Below, in pieces: positions 51,640 to 61,323 of a DNA stretch of 64,000 nt. Under the pieces are notes generated by a model that was not told the DNA's origin, did no database searches, and saw nothing but the letters and a program-made list of their open reading frames with translations. The translations under genes were made by a program, and so were the position numbers. The DNA is from Paenibacillus radicibacter (lineage in GTDB: Bacteria; Bacillota; Bacilli; Paenibacillales; NBRC-103111), in assembly GCF_024721995.1 (NCBI RefSeq), contig NZ_JANQBC010000012.1, positions 62,001 through 126,000 on the forward strand, in the 5' to 3' direction. Positions within the stretch are counted from its first letter, which is position 1; each line of letters starts with the position of its first letter.

Positions 51640-54600
51640 TTATTTAGGAATTCTACCTTCGGACTTCATTACTTTCGTAACAATCATAGCTGCCTCAGCA
51701 CGCTTAAGTGGCAATTCACCATCAAAGCGATATGTTGGCTTCTTCTGACCTGGTACGATAGCATTCTCAATACCCATCATAAAGCCTGCCTTGGATACGG
51801 CTTCAACAGATGTTCTAGCATAACTATCAATTAGAAGCGCATCTGTATACAACTTCACCAGGTTAGCTGTTGTCTTATCAATGTCACTACTTAGCTTCAT
51901 TTCCTTGACTCTAGCGATCATTGCAGCTGCATCTTGTCTGGAGATTGGATCTTCTGGGTCGAACTTATTGTTACTGCCCCCACGAATAATACCAGCTCGC
52001 GCTGCTGTCTCAATATACTTGTACTCGAATAAATTACCGTAGTTCACCGACTTAGAAACATCAGAGAATGTACCTGGACCACTGTAGTTAAGTGGAACAT
52101 CAAACACCTTCACAAGAATTTGTGCGAACTCACCACGTGTAATGTTAATGTTTGGGTCAAATGCGTTAGGCATACTATTGTGCATTATACCTTTCGCATA
52201 CATCATATCTAGTTCATTACGAGCCCATGAGTGCCCTGTAATATCATCATAGCTCTTATACGTGTACATGACTTGGTAATAGCCAAATTGATCGAATGGA
52301 ACTGTAATTGTATTGTTCTTCTTATCTACTACTCCACCAATATTGGACCAGCCCATTTGTGCTGCACCATTTAGGTTCTCGTAAGGACCAAAATGGAACA
52401 CCGTTACGTACTTCCAAGCTTCTTCACGAATATTAGGATCATACTGAAGTGTGATTTTACCACGCTGAGTAGGTACAACGTTACCGTTCATATTAAAACG
52501 ACTATAATACTTCGGATTGTTATAGGAGTAAGGATCATTACCAGTACCTTTTAGCGCACTTGCATAATACTTATCTCGAATCATACCTGTCTCTGCTTCT
52601 TCTGGAATGTAACCAGCATCAATGAAGTACAGATCACTTGCTTCTTTAAACATATCACGCTCTGTCTTCGAGTTAATGATTGATCCAAAGTAGCTGTCTG
52701 TTCCATACTTTACTTTATCTACTCGACCATCTGTCTCATCCGCAATACCAATATAAACCTTACGGTCTGTTGTTTGGAACTGTTCTTTGTATTTATCATC
52801 TGGCTTGAAACGCATTAGCTTCGTATCCTTAGGGAAATCAAGCTTAACGGCACCACTAAAGACATTGATCTTATTGCTCATTGGTGTTAATACTTCTGTG
52901 CCTTGAATACCACTTTCTAAGTAGTTCAAGACAAAGCTGCCATTAATCTTCTCTTTTCCACGATTCACTGTAAACTTAATGGAGTTCTTACCCTTCTTAA
53001 GTTTCGTGACTGTGTATTGGAAGTGATCTGAAAGACCTACACGAGTTGCAGGATCTTTGCCAAATAAAACGGAGTCTGCACCTTCTGCCTTAATTTCAAT
53101 GTTGTAGAAGTTAGATTTGATGTTTGCAAACCACTCATCTTTATCTCCCTTTACAAGTACAGGGGAAATAATTGTATATGGTAGTGGTTGTCTTGTAATT
53201 GTAACATTCTTAAGAACACTGATATTTGTCTTGTTGTCTACTACTTTAAGCTCGAAATCGGTATCACCGGTTGGAGCTAGAGCGATTGGATTGATGGATA
53301 GTGTACTAGTTGTACCATCCCAAACTTGATTACCGAACAAACGTACATTATTACTAAAGCTATCTGACGGCACTCCGTTATCAACTTTTAAAGTATGTCT
53401 ATGCGTTATTGGTTTATTATCTCGATCCCTAGTGTTAATTGTTAACGAAACCGTATAGTTCGCAGGGTCACTCACCGAGAACTTCGCCTTCATCTCTGCC
53501 TTATCCTCACTAGTAAAATAAGAATCGGCGCGTTTACCTGCATTAAACCAAGCTATTGGTTCTGGTGTAAACGAAATAATTTCAGGGGCACTAGTTGAAA
53601 TTAGGATGATATTGTATGAAGCAGTACGTACTTTCTTATCATTAACATAAATATCAAACTTCACTTCATTCATGCCTTGTTGGAAGAGCTTAGTTGGATC
53701 ACCTGCACTACCCGTATTAAGGCTATTTGCAGCTGCAACTTTACTTAATAACAACTGGATATTGTTTTTCTTTCCGCTAATATCTACATAATCACTATTC
53801 GTATCCAGCTTGTAGCCTTTTCCATTAATGAATATTTCAACTCTACTACCTGCAATTGTAGGATCAAAATTCGCTACTTTACCAGATAGCGCTGGACCTG
53901 TTACTCCAGGTACGACTAAATCTTGAACACTTGAAATCCGATACCCCGTATTACCTGGGCTTGTAATTTGGTTCATTACTAGGTATGGGGAGACACTTAA
54001 ATTAAGTTTGTACTCCTTCACAAACCCATTAGAAGAGCCCTTTGGCGTTACCTTCAATGACTTTACACTTTCAGATACATTATCAATAGTATACTTGAAC
54101 ACATTATAAACTGTCCCTGTAACTGGATCAGTTACCGGAGTAGATGCAGAAATTGTTTCGGAAGGTTTCCCATTAAAGTCTACAGTCACTGAAGTGGTTG
54201 CTGAATTAGCATAGAATCTCAATTCAGTTGGTAACTCCACAATCTCATTCAACGTGTCCTCAGACATTTGAAGCAACGTATCAGAGTCATCTTTACCCTT
54301 GCCCACATAAATCATCGCACGATCAATATTTGGCGTATTCTTATCTGCATATTGGAATGTATAGCTAGATTCAACTGCAGGAATTGATCCATCCGTACTT
54401 ACTTTAAAAATAAAGGATAGCTTCTGCGTTTGTTTAGTCCCATCTAATTGAATAGCTTTGGCAGGATAATCAAATACTGCATAGTTATCCGGAACTACAG
54501 TCTGAGCATTAGCAAGATTCAGCGCTACTGTACCGACCGACGTTCCATTAATCTGTACATCCACTGTATCATAGCGAAGCGCACCAGATGCACGATCAAT

Positions 54601-55536
54601 ATCTACCTTCAACTTTGATTTAACCAATTGATCTTTAATTGTTGCACTCACATCATCAACAATATCACGATATGCACCAGTTGCTTGATCTGCAATCTGA
54701 ACACTGAAAGCGAATGGCTTTCCATTATCATAAATGACTTTCTTTGTCTCATAAGCTTTAATTGAATTGTTAGACGCAATAAAATCAATCCGGTTATCGC
54801 CTGGCGTTAAGCAGAGGCTTCTTGCTGATGAATCACATCCATTACTTGACTTTGTCTTGTCCGTAATTAAGAAATGGAATACATTTGTAATCTTATTCTG
54901 GTTTCCAACGATCCCATTACCACTGCCATTCACATAGGCTGTTACATCGTTTGCATTGACAGCAGTTACATCCAATGAAAGATCAGTAATTGGGGGATTC
55001 TGGAATAATCCTTCACGGTTAACTGGGAATATCTTACCTTCTACGAATGGTTCACTTGCAATCTTAAAGTTGGACATTCCTGTGTTCGGGCTGTAGTGAA
55101 TCCAACCTGGAGCAGAAGTAATGACATTACCTTCACCAACTTTGAGCACCACTTTGTTCAAGCCTTCTACCAATCTAAGGTTCGTAATGGTGACTTGGGT
55201 ATTCCTCGGATTAAAAACAATATTCGGTGCTTTCTCAACACTCGTAATACCTCGTGTATAATCGGTTACTTCATAATAAATACCTTTTGCTTGAGATGCC
55301 GATATTCCATCAATATCCGCAATCAAGGAAAACGTAGAACTACTAGTACGTGTCACTTGATTCAAATCTTGTGGATGCTGCTTGATCAATCCGTCCACTG
55401 TTTCTGTTCTTGTCCCTGTGTACACATTCTTCAGCACAATCGTCTGCGCAGCGTACGCAGATAATGGCGGTAATAATGTAAATATAAGAACCGCTGCCAG
55501 CATGACATTCATAATCTTCTTCATAGAATGTTTCAA
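51640..55536 (-). CDS. Large secreted protein with C-terminal SLH domains
   Basis: A 1298-residue exported protein. The signal peptide is MKKIMNVMLAAVLIFTLLPPLSAYA (within about 1-30). A long series of beta-sandwich-like modules (about 31-1110) follows, with no enzymatic motif recognised. Three SLH domains occupy about 1115-1298 (ARNELDMMYAKGIMHN, TRGEFAQILVKVF; YIETAARAGIIRGGSNN, SRQDAAAMIARV; AVSKAGFMMGIEN, KRAEAAMIVTKVM). The start is TTG 55536, 8 bases after AAGGAGG; the ATG four codons later is too far from it. Probably a second wall-bound structural or adhesive protein transcribed before the S-layer gene. Confidence 0.9.
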   Translation of the reverse strand: MKHSMKKIMNVMLAAVLIFTLLPPLSAYAAQTIVLKNVYTGTRTETVDGLIKQHPQDLNQVTRTSSSTFSLIADIDGISASQAKGIYYEVTDYTRGITSVEKAPNIVFNPRNTQVTITNLRLVEGLNKVVLKVGEGNVITSAPGWIHYSPNTGMSNFKIASEPFVEGKIFPVNREGLFQNPPITDLSLDVTAVNANDVTAYVNGSGNGIVGNQNKITNVFHFLITDKTKSSNGCDSSARSLCLTPGDNRIDFIASNNSIKAYETKKVIYDNGKPFAFSVQIADQATGAYRDIVDDVSATIKDQLVKSKLKVDIDRASGALRYDTVDVQINGTSVGTVALNLANAQTVVPDNYAVFDYPAKAIQLDGTKQTQKLSFIFKVSTDGSIPAVESSYTFQYADKNTPNIDRAMIYVGKGKDDSDTLLQMSEDTLNEIVELPTELRFYANSATTSVTVDFNGKPSETISASTPVTDPVTGTVYNVFKYTIDNVSESVKSLKVTPKGSSNGFVKEYKLNLSVSPYLVMNQITSPGNTGYRISSVQDLVVPGVTGPALSGKVANFDPTIAGSRVEIFINGKGYKLDTNSDYVDISGKKNNIQLLLSKVAAANSLNTGSAGDPTKLFQQGMNEVKFDIYVNDKKVRTASYNIILISTSAPEIISFTPEPIAWFNAGKRADSYFTSEDKAEMKAKFSVSDPANYTVSLTINTRDRDNKPITHRHTLKVDNGVPSDSFSNNVRLFGNQVWDGTTSTLSINPIALAPTGDTDFELKVVDNKTNISVLKNVTITRQPLPYTIISPVLVKGDKDEWFANIKSNFYNIEIKAEGADSVLFGKDPATRVGLSDHFQYTVTKLKKGKNSIKFTVNRGKEKINGSFVLNYLESGIQGTEVLTPMSNKINVFSGAVKLDFPKDTKLMRFKPDDKYKEQFQTTDRKVYIGIADETDGRVDKVKYGTDSYFGSIINSKTERDMFKEASDLYFIDAGYIPEEAETGMIRDKYYASALKGTGNDPYSYNNPKYYSRFNMNGNVVPTQRGKITLQYDPNIREEAWKYVTVFHFGPYENLNGAAQMGWSNIGGVVDKKNNTITVPFDQFGYYQVMYTYKSYDDITGHSWARNELDMMYAKGIMHNSMPNAFDPNINITRGEFAQILVKVFDVPLNYSGPGTFSDVSKSVNYGNLFEYKYIETAARAGIIRGGSNNKFDPEDPISRQDAAAMIARVKEMKLSSDIDKTTANLVKLYTDALLIDSYARTSVEAVSKAGFMMGIENAIVPGQKKPTYRFDGELPLKRAEAAMIVTKVMKSEGRIPK

Positions 55537-55636
55537 AATTTGTTCCTCCTTGCATGAGTAGTCGCCTGAGGCGTATAGTTTATTCTTTTATCGGTACAAT
55601 CAACTGGAAAATGAATAACTTTCAATTCTTTGTAAC

Positions 55637-55668
55637 AAAAAAACTCACTTCCGCTTGGAAGTGAGTTT
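55637..55668 (-). terminator. Intrinsic terminator of tagO
   Basis: AAACTCACTTCC/GGAAGTGAGTTT with a four-base loop, then T7 on the minus strand. Confidence 0.93.
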
Positions 55669-55691
55669 CGCTTTATTTTAATAAGAAACGA

Positions 55692-56822
55692 TTAGTTCGA
55701 TTTCGTAATCTGATCTGGCTTGGATACTTGCTTCGAGAATAGACGTTGCAATAGGTTAAGCACGGGCTTGCGGCTCTTGGAGATGAGGCCGATTGCTTCT
55801 GCGCCTAGGACGATAACAGCAAGTAGTAATGCAATGATAACTGCTGTACCCCATTGTGTCGATTGTGCGAGCAAGATGGAACATACGATGGCACTTAGTG
55901 CGAATACGCAAGAGATCCCATAGATGATCCACACGGTTGCGCGATGAGAGAATCCAAGCTGCAAGAAGCAATGGTGCAGATGGCTCTTATCTGGCGCTGA
56001 GATCGGTGTCTTGTTCACAATACGACGCAAGATTGCGAATGCTGTATCCGATAGCGGTACGCCAAGAATCAAGATTGGAATGATCAAGGATACGACGGTT
56101 GCTTGCTTAAATCCTAAGATGGATAGCGTAGCAAGTGCGAATCCTAAGAATAAGGAACCGGAGTCGCCCATAAAAATCTTAGCAGGGTGAATGTTGTAGA
56201 ACAAGAATCCTACGATCGCACCTAGTAAAATCACGCTGAGAAGCGCTACGGTAACACCTGTGGAACTTGGAATAATGATGGCAAGCACGAGGATCGTTGT
56301 TGTTGCGATACCCGATACCCCTGCGGATAAACCATCAAGTCCGTCTATTAAGTTAATGGCATTGGAAACTCCAATGATCCAAAGAATGGTGACAGGGATA
56401 GAGATCCAATCACTATGTCCAATGTATTCTCCGATAAATGGCAAAGAGCTAAGATCGATAACAAGTCCGAATGAAACGACAATAATGGCTGCAATTAGTT
56501 GACCTAACAATTTGTAACGAGGCGATATTTGAAAACGGTCATCGAGTGCGCCTGTAAGTACGACAACGCCGCCACCTAATAGTAGCGCTAGCCCTGCTTC
56601 CGGGTTATAGGAATCGAGCACAGGTGAGATGACAAAATAGGCTCCGACAAACGCTAGGAAGATCGCAAGTCCCCCAAGTCTAGGCATTATTCTTGAATGC
56701 ACCTTACGTTCGTTAGGCGCATCTACAGCTCCAACGCGGAAGGCAAACCGCTTCACAAGCGGTGTCAACAGCAGCGCAATCGCGCACGCCACGACAAACC
56801 CTATTAAATATAACCCATACAT
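55692..56822 (-). CDS. tagO: Undecaprenyl-phosphate GlcNAc-1-phosphate transferase (TagO/WecA family)
   Basis: This enzyme starts wall teichoic acid or secondary wall polymer synthesis by placing GlcNAc-1-P on undecaprenyl phosphate. The 376-residue polytopic protein carries the MraY/WecA family motifs: VDAPNERKVHSRIMPRLGG, the Mg-binding ALDDRFQ, NAINLIDGLDGLSAG, and IFMGDSGSLFLGF, followed by a His-containing loop PDKSHLHHCFLQLGFSH. It lies next to tagA and csaB, which supports a wall-polymer role here. Confidence 0.93.
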   Translation of the reverse strand: MYGLYLIGFVVACAIALLLTPLVKRFAFRVGAVDAPNERKVHSRIMPRLGGLAIFLAFVGAYFVISPVLDSYNPEAGLALLLGGGVVVLTGALDDRFQISPRYKLLGQLIAAIIVVSFGLVIDLSSLPFIGEYIGHSDWISIPVTILWIIGVSNAINLIDGLDGLSAGVSGIATTTILVLAIIIPSSTGVTVALLSVILLGAIVGFLFYNIHPAKIFMGDSGSLFLGFALATLSILGFKQATVVSLIIPILILGVPLSDTAFAILRRIVNKTPISAPDKSHLHHCFLQLGFSHRATVWIIYGISCVFALSAIVCSILLAQSTQWGTAVIIALLLAVIVLGAEAIGLISKSRKPVLNLLQRLFSKQVSKPDQITKSN

Positions 56823-56956
56823 GTTAATTCCCTCACTGCCCCTCTAATCTCAATCACTAGTCATGCGACCACATTATACTCCTATCCACTATGAAAAATC
56901 CACCCTCATTTTTCACAAAAGATTACATCAAGACCGATTATTGTGACAAATCGCTT

Positions 56957-57745
56957 CTATTTCAGCACTTTATCTCGATCTTTCATGACTTTAAGAGCAA
57001 ATTTCGGAAGTAGAAGCATCCTTTTGTAACGCCAAGGCTCTTGAAGCAAGCGGTAGAACCATTCCATGCGCAACTTTTGAAAGAACTTCGGTGCACGCTT
57101 AAGTTTACCAGAGAGAACGTCGAACGAGCCGCCGACCCCCATAATGACAGGTACACCTAATGCTTCTTTATGCTGAGCAATCCAAGGCTCTTGAGTTGCA
57201 GCCGAACGACCGACAAGCAGGATGTCAGGATTATGGGCGCGAATTTCGGCAATCACCTCAGCATCTTCTTCGCTGCCGAAGTAACCATTGCGCACTCCAA
57301 CCATATCAATAGCTGGAAAATCGCGCTTCAGCCTTGCTGCTGCTGCTTCAATGACTTCTGTGGAGGCACCAACTAAATACACTTTCCAGCGCTTCGCTTC
57401 GCCTGTACGCATTAACTCCTGCACCAGATCAAACCCTGCTACCCGCTCTTTCACGGGTTGCCCTACATGATTCGCTGCCCATACTACGCCTGCTCCATCG
57501 GGAACGACGAGGTCAGCTTTGCTCATCATGTTGTGGTAAGTCGGATTGTTCAGCGCCTCCATCAGCATGATGGGATTAGCTGTAATCACTTGATGCGGTG
57601 TATGCGCTTCGATCACGCTCGTTAAATATGCGACTGTCTCTTTCATATCCATTCGAGAAACAGGTACGCCATAGAGGGAGACGACCGGCACTTTAGCGAT
57701 TGCTTGAGTTTGTATACTTGATTGAGATTCATTGTGTTGTGTCAT
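56957..57745 (-). CDS. tagA: WecG/TagA/CpsF family glycosyltransferase
   Basis: TagA adds N-acetylmannosamine to lipid-linked GlcNAc, the second step of wall-polymer linkage synthesis. The 262-residue protein has the family motifs ITANPIMLMEA, the catalytic Asp in LVVPDGAGVVWAA, KVYLVGASTEV and MGVGGSFDVLSGKLKRAPKFFQK. The usual V-x-x-G-x-P-(K/R)-Q-E-x-W motif is altered here to LVGRSAATQEPWI, with Gly/Pro/Lys positions changed. It lies 10 bases after csaB, so it is in the same unit. Confidence 0.92.
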   Translation of the reverse strand: MTQHNESQSSIQTQAIAKVPVVSLYGVPVSRMDMKETVAYLTSVIEAHTPHQVITANPIMLMEALNNPTYHNMMSKADLVVPDGAGVVWAANHVGQPVKERVAGFDLVQELMRTGEAKRWKVYLVGASTEVIEAAAARLKRDFPAIDMVGVRNGYFGSEEDAEVIAEIRAHNPDILLVGRSAATQEPWIAQHKEALGVPVIMGVGGSFDVLSGKLKRAPKFFQKLRMEWFYRLLQEPWRYKRMLLLPKFALKVMKDRDKVLK

Positions 57746-57754
57746 TTATCTATC

Positions 57755-59110
57755 TCATCCTTTTTGACGGAGGAATGTTGAAATTTGTTGCGCTGGGCGC
57801 TGAGCTTGTTCTTTAAGCACCGTAATGGCTGGCGTTGTTTGTTCACACCACGCATCGCGATTAGCAAGCAGATCAAGCGTATGTGCCGCAAGCACTCTAC
57901 CGTTTATATTGCTCGTAGAAGCTGCGGATTCCATGCCGAGTCTACCTAGGAATTGATCAATTTTCGGATCGTATGAAATACCAACCATCGGTACGAACTG
58001 GCTTGCCGCGTAGATTAGCGCGTGCAAGCGCATGCCGATCACAAGGTCGCAAGCAGCCACTTCCGCAAGCATATCTTGCGGGTGCGTAACGCCGCGTACG
58101 ATCGACACGCGTGAAGCAAACGCTGTTGCATCGACAGCTGGCGTAGAGTTATCTGCACCTTCCACTGAAGAAGTAGATAACGTGAATGAGCCAGTGAGTT
58201 TTGGATCAACAGCGGTGCCGTCCGGGCGGATGCCCATCTGCGCGAGCACGTATTCCGACGCTTCTTCGTCCGTCGGCAGGTGGAACGGCAAGAGCCGAAT
58301 GTGCACATCGGTTCTTGCCGTCAGCACCCCACGCAGCGCATCTGCGATCGCTGCGAGTTCACTGCGGTCCGCGTTCCAATAGCGGACCGACACCCCGATG
58401 ACCAGCGGCGAAGCCGGGTCATCCTGCTCTGCAGCAGCGCGCTCATCGCCGCTGCTGTGGGTGCCGCGCGCATCTGCGTCAGCGCGCATAGCGCTGGCGC
58501 CCGGCGAAGCCGCGGCACCTGCACTTGCTGCGGCGGTGTGCGAAGCACCGCCGTCAGCCTCGCCTCCCGCGCGCAGCGGGAGGCCCATCACCGGATCGGG
58601 GACAACGTCGATCCGATCAAGTCCTACGCCCATGCGGCCGAGCAGCTGGGCGGATTCCTCATCGCGTACCGAGATGTACGCGCTGCCCCCGATCGCAGAG
58701 CGAATCCACGGGAAGAAGCCTTGCTTCTGCACGGGACCCACGCCCTGCGAATAGATGAAGGTTGGCTTGCGCAACAACTGAGCAAGCTTGATAATCGCGA
58801 CGTAGTAAGGGATCGTACGCGAGCTTGTTGCATCTTGAAGGAGCGAACCGCCGCCGGAAATTAACCCGTCGCTGCCGCGCAGCGCGCCAAGTACAGCGCC
58901 GATCTTCATCCGATGCACGGCTTCAACACCGTACATACTGCTCGTACGCTCGGGATTAGCCGATAGCACGACAGGTACGATCTTCACGCCCTCTAATTTA
59001 CCTTGCTCTTCGAGTGCGAATAAAATCGACTGCAATACGGCTTCATCGCCGCTATTATCAAATCCGTAATAACCGGATATAACTATTTTTCTAATAATGG
59101 GGCTCCCCAT
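57755..59110 (-). CDS. csaB: Polysaccharide pyruvyl transferase CsaB
   Basis: CsaB adds pyruvate ketals to the secondary wall polymer, which creates the ligand for SLH domains. The protein has VISGYYGFDNSGDEAVL, SGGGSLLQDATS, YSQGVGPVQ and SVRYWN, and near the C-terminus the MRLHALIYAASQ motif with conserved His. A 54-residue Ala/Gly/Asp/Ser-rich insert (about residues 184-237 of the longest frame, 58409-58570) sits between the two halves and is very GC-rich. ATG 59110 is preferred over TTG 59119. The gene overlaps the DUF5693 gene upstream by 28 bases. Confidence 0.93.
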   Translation of the reverse strand: MGSPIIRKIVISGYYGFDNSGDEAVLQSILFALEEQGKLEGVKIVPVVLSANPERTSSMYGVEAVHRMKIGAVLGALRGSDGLISGGGSLLQDATSSRTIPYYVAIIKLAQLLRKPTFIYSQGVGPVQKQGFFPWIRSAIGGSAYISVRDEESAQLLGRMGVGLDRIDVVPDPVMGLPLRAGGEADGGASHTAAASAGAAASPGASAMRADADARGTHSSGDERAAAEQDDPASPLVIGVSVRYWNADRSELAAIADALRGVLTARTDVHIRLLPFHLPTDEEASEYVLAQMGIRPDGTAVDPKLTGSFTLSTSSVEGADNSTPAVDATAFASRVSIVRGVTHPQDMLAEVAACDLVIGMRLHALIYAASQFVPMVGISYDPKIDQFLGRLGMESAASTSNINGRVLAAHTLDLLANRDAWCEQTTPAITVLKEQAQRPAQQISTFLRQKG

Positions 59111-61146
59111 TTTCTCCAACTCCTCAAAGCGATTTCCCAGACGACAATCAGCACGAGGCCAATCAAGAAGCCGAACATTAGACCATACACAATTCGAATG
59201 CCTGAAATTTCAAGCGGGGTATGCAAGTGAGCGAACGTATCGATAATCGATAGTTGACCGACAACACCTACCGCAAGTAAGTAAATCGCATGTTTGTATT
59301 TTAACGCTAGGTAACCACCTAGTATAAACAATGGATGCGCAATTAAGAACTCTTTCGTACGCGGACGAACGCCAAGCGTATTTTCCAAGAATGCACGGAA
59401 TGTGCGCTCCAAGGATGAAGTCGTACCTGCGTTACCTGTACGGGACAAGTAGTAGTACACTGCTGCAAGCGCAATCCCTACAAGGACAATCGCTAGCACG
59501 CTGATCTTGGACTTCAGAATCTCACGAATGCGCTGCATGCGCTGTGCACTTGTCATTTTTTCATTAAACAAGAGAACATAAATACCTGCTAGCGCAATTG
59601 GAACTAGATGCAGCATGGATACGCCGCGGAACTGTTCCAGCACAAGGAAGTACTTCACTTGGTTGAGTAGGGCAATCAGATAGAATGCACCAATCAATGA
59701 AATGAGTGACGTACGCACAAGCATCCATGTTGTGAATAGTACACGATTGCCGCGTGCCCACTTCGCACCGCCATTGTTCACCGTACGAATCGCCAAGATG
59801 ACAGATAATGTAGCCGCACAGATGGATACGCCAAGCGCGAAGCCTTGTGAGTACAAGCTTTCAGACAATATGCGAAGCCCACCTGCTCCAAGTAAACCGA
59901 TTACGAACATGAGCAGTGTTAGACTCGGTACGAAATACGATAGAGTTAACGCAATCAGCGCTACACCGCCAAGCAATAGGAAGTATGGTGCAACTTTCTG
60001 CCAAGTCGTAATGAAAGAACCATGATCAACGGTGAATGCAACAGCTGGCGCATCTTTAAATCCTGCTTTTTCGATACGCGGAATTGCACCGCCTTCTCCA
60101 TTTATCGCTTCATATAGAGAATCAAGTGGATGATCGACTTTCTTCTTATCTAAGCTCTTCGAAATCTTAGCATTCAAGAATACCATACGAATGTTACGAT
60201 CTTTCACAGCAAGAACGAAGCGATCTGCCGCATCTAGGACACGTTGATGGATCTCTTCACGATCGACAGGCTCCATAAACTTCTCAGTATCTTTCTCTGT
60301 AAAGGAGTGTAGTCTCACCACGTCATACTCGATCTTGCTTGCAAGCTTATTGAAGCCTTTTTGCGGTGCCTTCAACATCTCAATACCAGCTAATCCGATA
60401 TTGTGATCACGCAAAATGCTTGCCATATCAAGTAAATCATTCGGTTTATCGGTAAAACCAGGAACCGCATCGGAATCTGGAATAATACGAGTTACGCCGT
60501 ACTCTTTAAAGCTTGCGATCAATTTATTCATTTGCTTCGGCTCGAATGGACGCTTGTTGGACATGCGCACAACGATATGGAAGCCTTTATCTTTGAGCAT
60601 TTTCATTGTCATTGGATCTGGGTCCATCGGACGCATTAATGCATCATCAGATGCCATCTCGATAATGAGACCCTTGCGATCTTTGAACGTCCAAGGCTTT
60701 GTTGCTACGCCGAAATCTGCAAATCCTTTTTCAATAATCGGCTGCAGCGTGTTCTGTGCGTCTTGGTTTGAGAACAGCACATACGTATTGTTCTCACCAG
60801 GAGGCAGCAATTGTTGTGTTAACGACATCGCCTCACGAGAGGAGAACACCTCAAGGCGACGCTGCTGTTTCATCTCTTGCAATGTACCTTCATAGACAGA
60901 CATGGACAGGATGCCTGCCGTCTTCATCTTCTCTAAATGCTCGTCCACAAAACCAAGTGGATTGGATTGCATATCCGCAATATCCAGTAAATCACGATAA
61001 TCGAATACGAATTCAACGTTGTTTGCTGATGTCTCCGTATTCTCTCTCTCCAGTACAAGCGGAACTGATGCAACTAGCCCGAGTACGACAAGAACAATAA
61101 GTAGCTTACGCACTTTGTCATTCCAAGCACGATACGTCTTAAACAT
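59083..61146 (-). CDS. DUF5693 family membrane protein
   Basis: A 687-residue protein with an N-terminal transmembrane segment (LLIVLVVLGLVASVPLVLE), a large extracytoplasmic domain (about 40-385) and a C-terminal block of about eight transmembrane segments (about 390-675). The outer domain contains TIM-barrel-like strands (VTRIIPDSDAV, VVRLHSFTEKDTEKFM, IRMVFLNAKI). The family is of unknown function and typically sits directly upstream of csaB, as here with a short gene overlap. A role in assembling or pyruvylating the wall polymer is suggested by context only. GGGAG precedes ATG 61146. Confidence 0.88.
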   Translation of the reverse strand: MFKTYRAWNDKVRKLLIVLVVLGLVASVPLVLERENTETSANNVEFVFDYRDLLDIADMQSNPLGFVDEHLEKMKTAGILSMSVYEGTLQEMKQQRRLEVFSSREAMSLTQQLLPPGENNTYVLFSNQDAQNTLQPIIEKGFADFGVATKPWTFKDRKGLIIEMASDDALMRPMDPDPMTMKMLKDKGFHIVVRMSNKRPFEPKQMNKLIASFKEYGVTRIIPDSDAVPGFTDKPNDLLDMASILRDHNIGLAGIEMLKAPQKGFNKLASKIEYDVVRLHSFTEKDTEKFMEPVDREEIHQRVLDAADRFVLAVKDRNIRMVFLNAKISKSLDKKKVDHPLDSLYEAINGEGGAIPRIEKAGFKDAPAVAFTVDHGSFITTWQKVAPYFLLLGGVALIALTLSYFVPSLTLLMFVIGLLGAGGLRILSESLYSQGFALGVSICAATLSVILAIRTVNNGGAKWARGNRVLFTTWMLVRTSLISLIGAFYLIALLNQVKYFLVLEQFRGVSMLHLVPIALAGIYVLLFNEKMTSAQRMQRIREILKSKISVLAIVLVGIALAAVYYYLSRTGNAGTTSSLERTFRAFLENTLGVRPRTKEFLIAHPLFILGGYLALKYKHAIYLLAVGVVGQLSIIDTFAHLHTPLEISGIRIVYGLMFGFLIGLVLIVVWEIALRSWRKWGAPLLEK

Positions 61147-61255
61147 ACTTTCCTAAACTCCCTTCGATACTGTTAGTACTCTAAGTAAGTACGGATAGGA
61201 TACTTGAAGTACCCTCAGTATCTCTCACATGTAATAGTAATCCACTTCTATTCAC

Positions 61256-61295
61256 ACAAAAACCTCCCCAAAACGCATGCGCATCAGGAGAGGTT
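61256..61295 (-). terminator. Intrinsic terminator of the phosphohexomutase gene
   Basis: AACCTCTCC pairs with a downstream GGGGAGGTT (one bulge) around a loop containing GCGCATGCG, then TTTTGTG on the minus strand. Confidence 0.82.
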
Positions 61296-61323
61296 CTCTC
61301 ATCATCAGGCTTGCCTCCAGCTG

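Noticed and set aside
58280-58864. Plus-strand open frame of 194 codons opposite csaB
   Set aside because: It is the complement of the GC-rich part of csaB, has a basic low-complexity product, and has no ribosome site or known motif.
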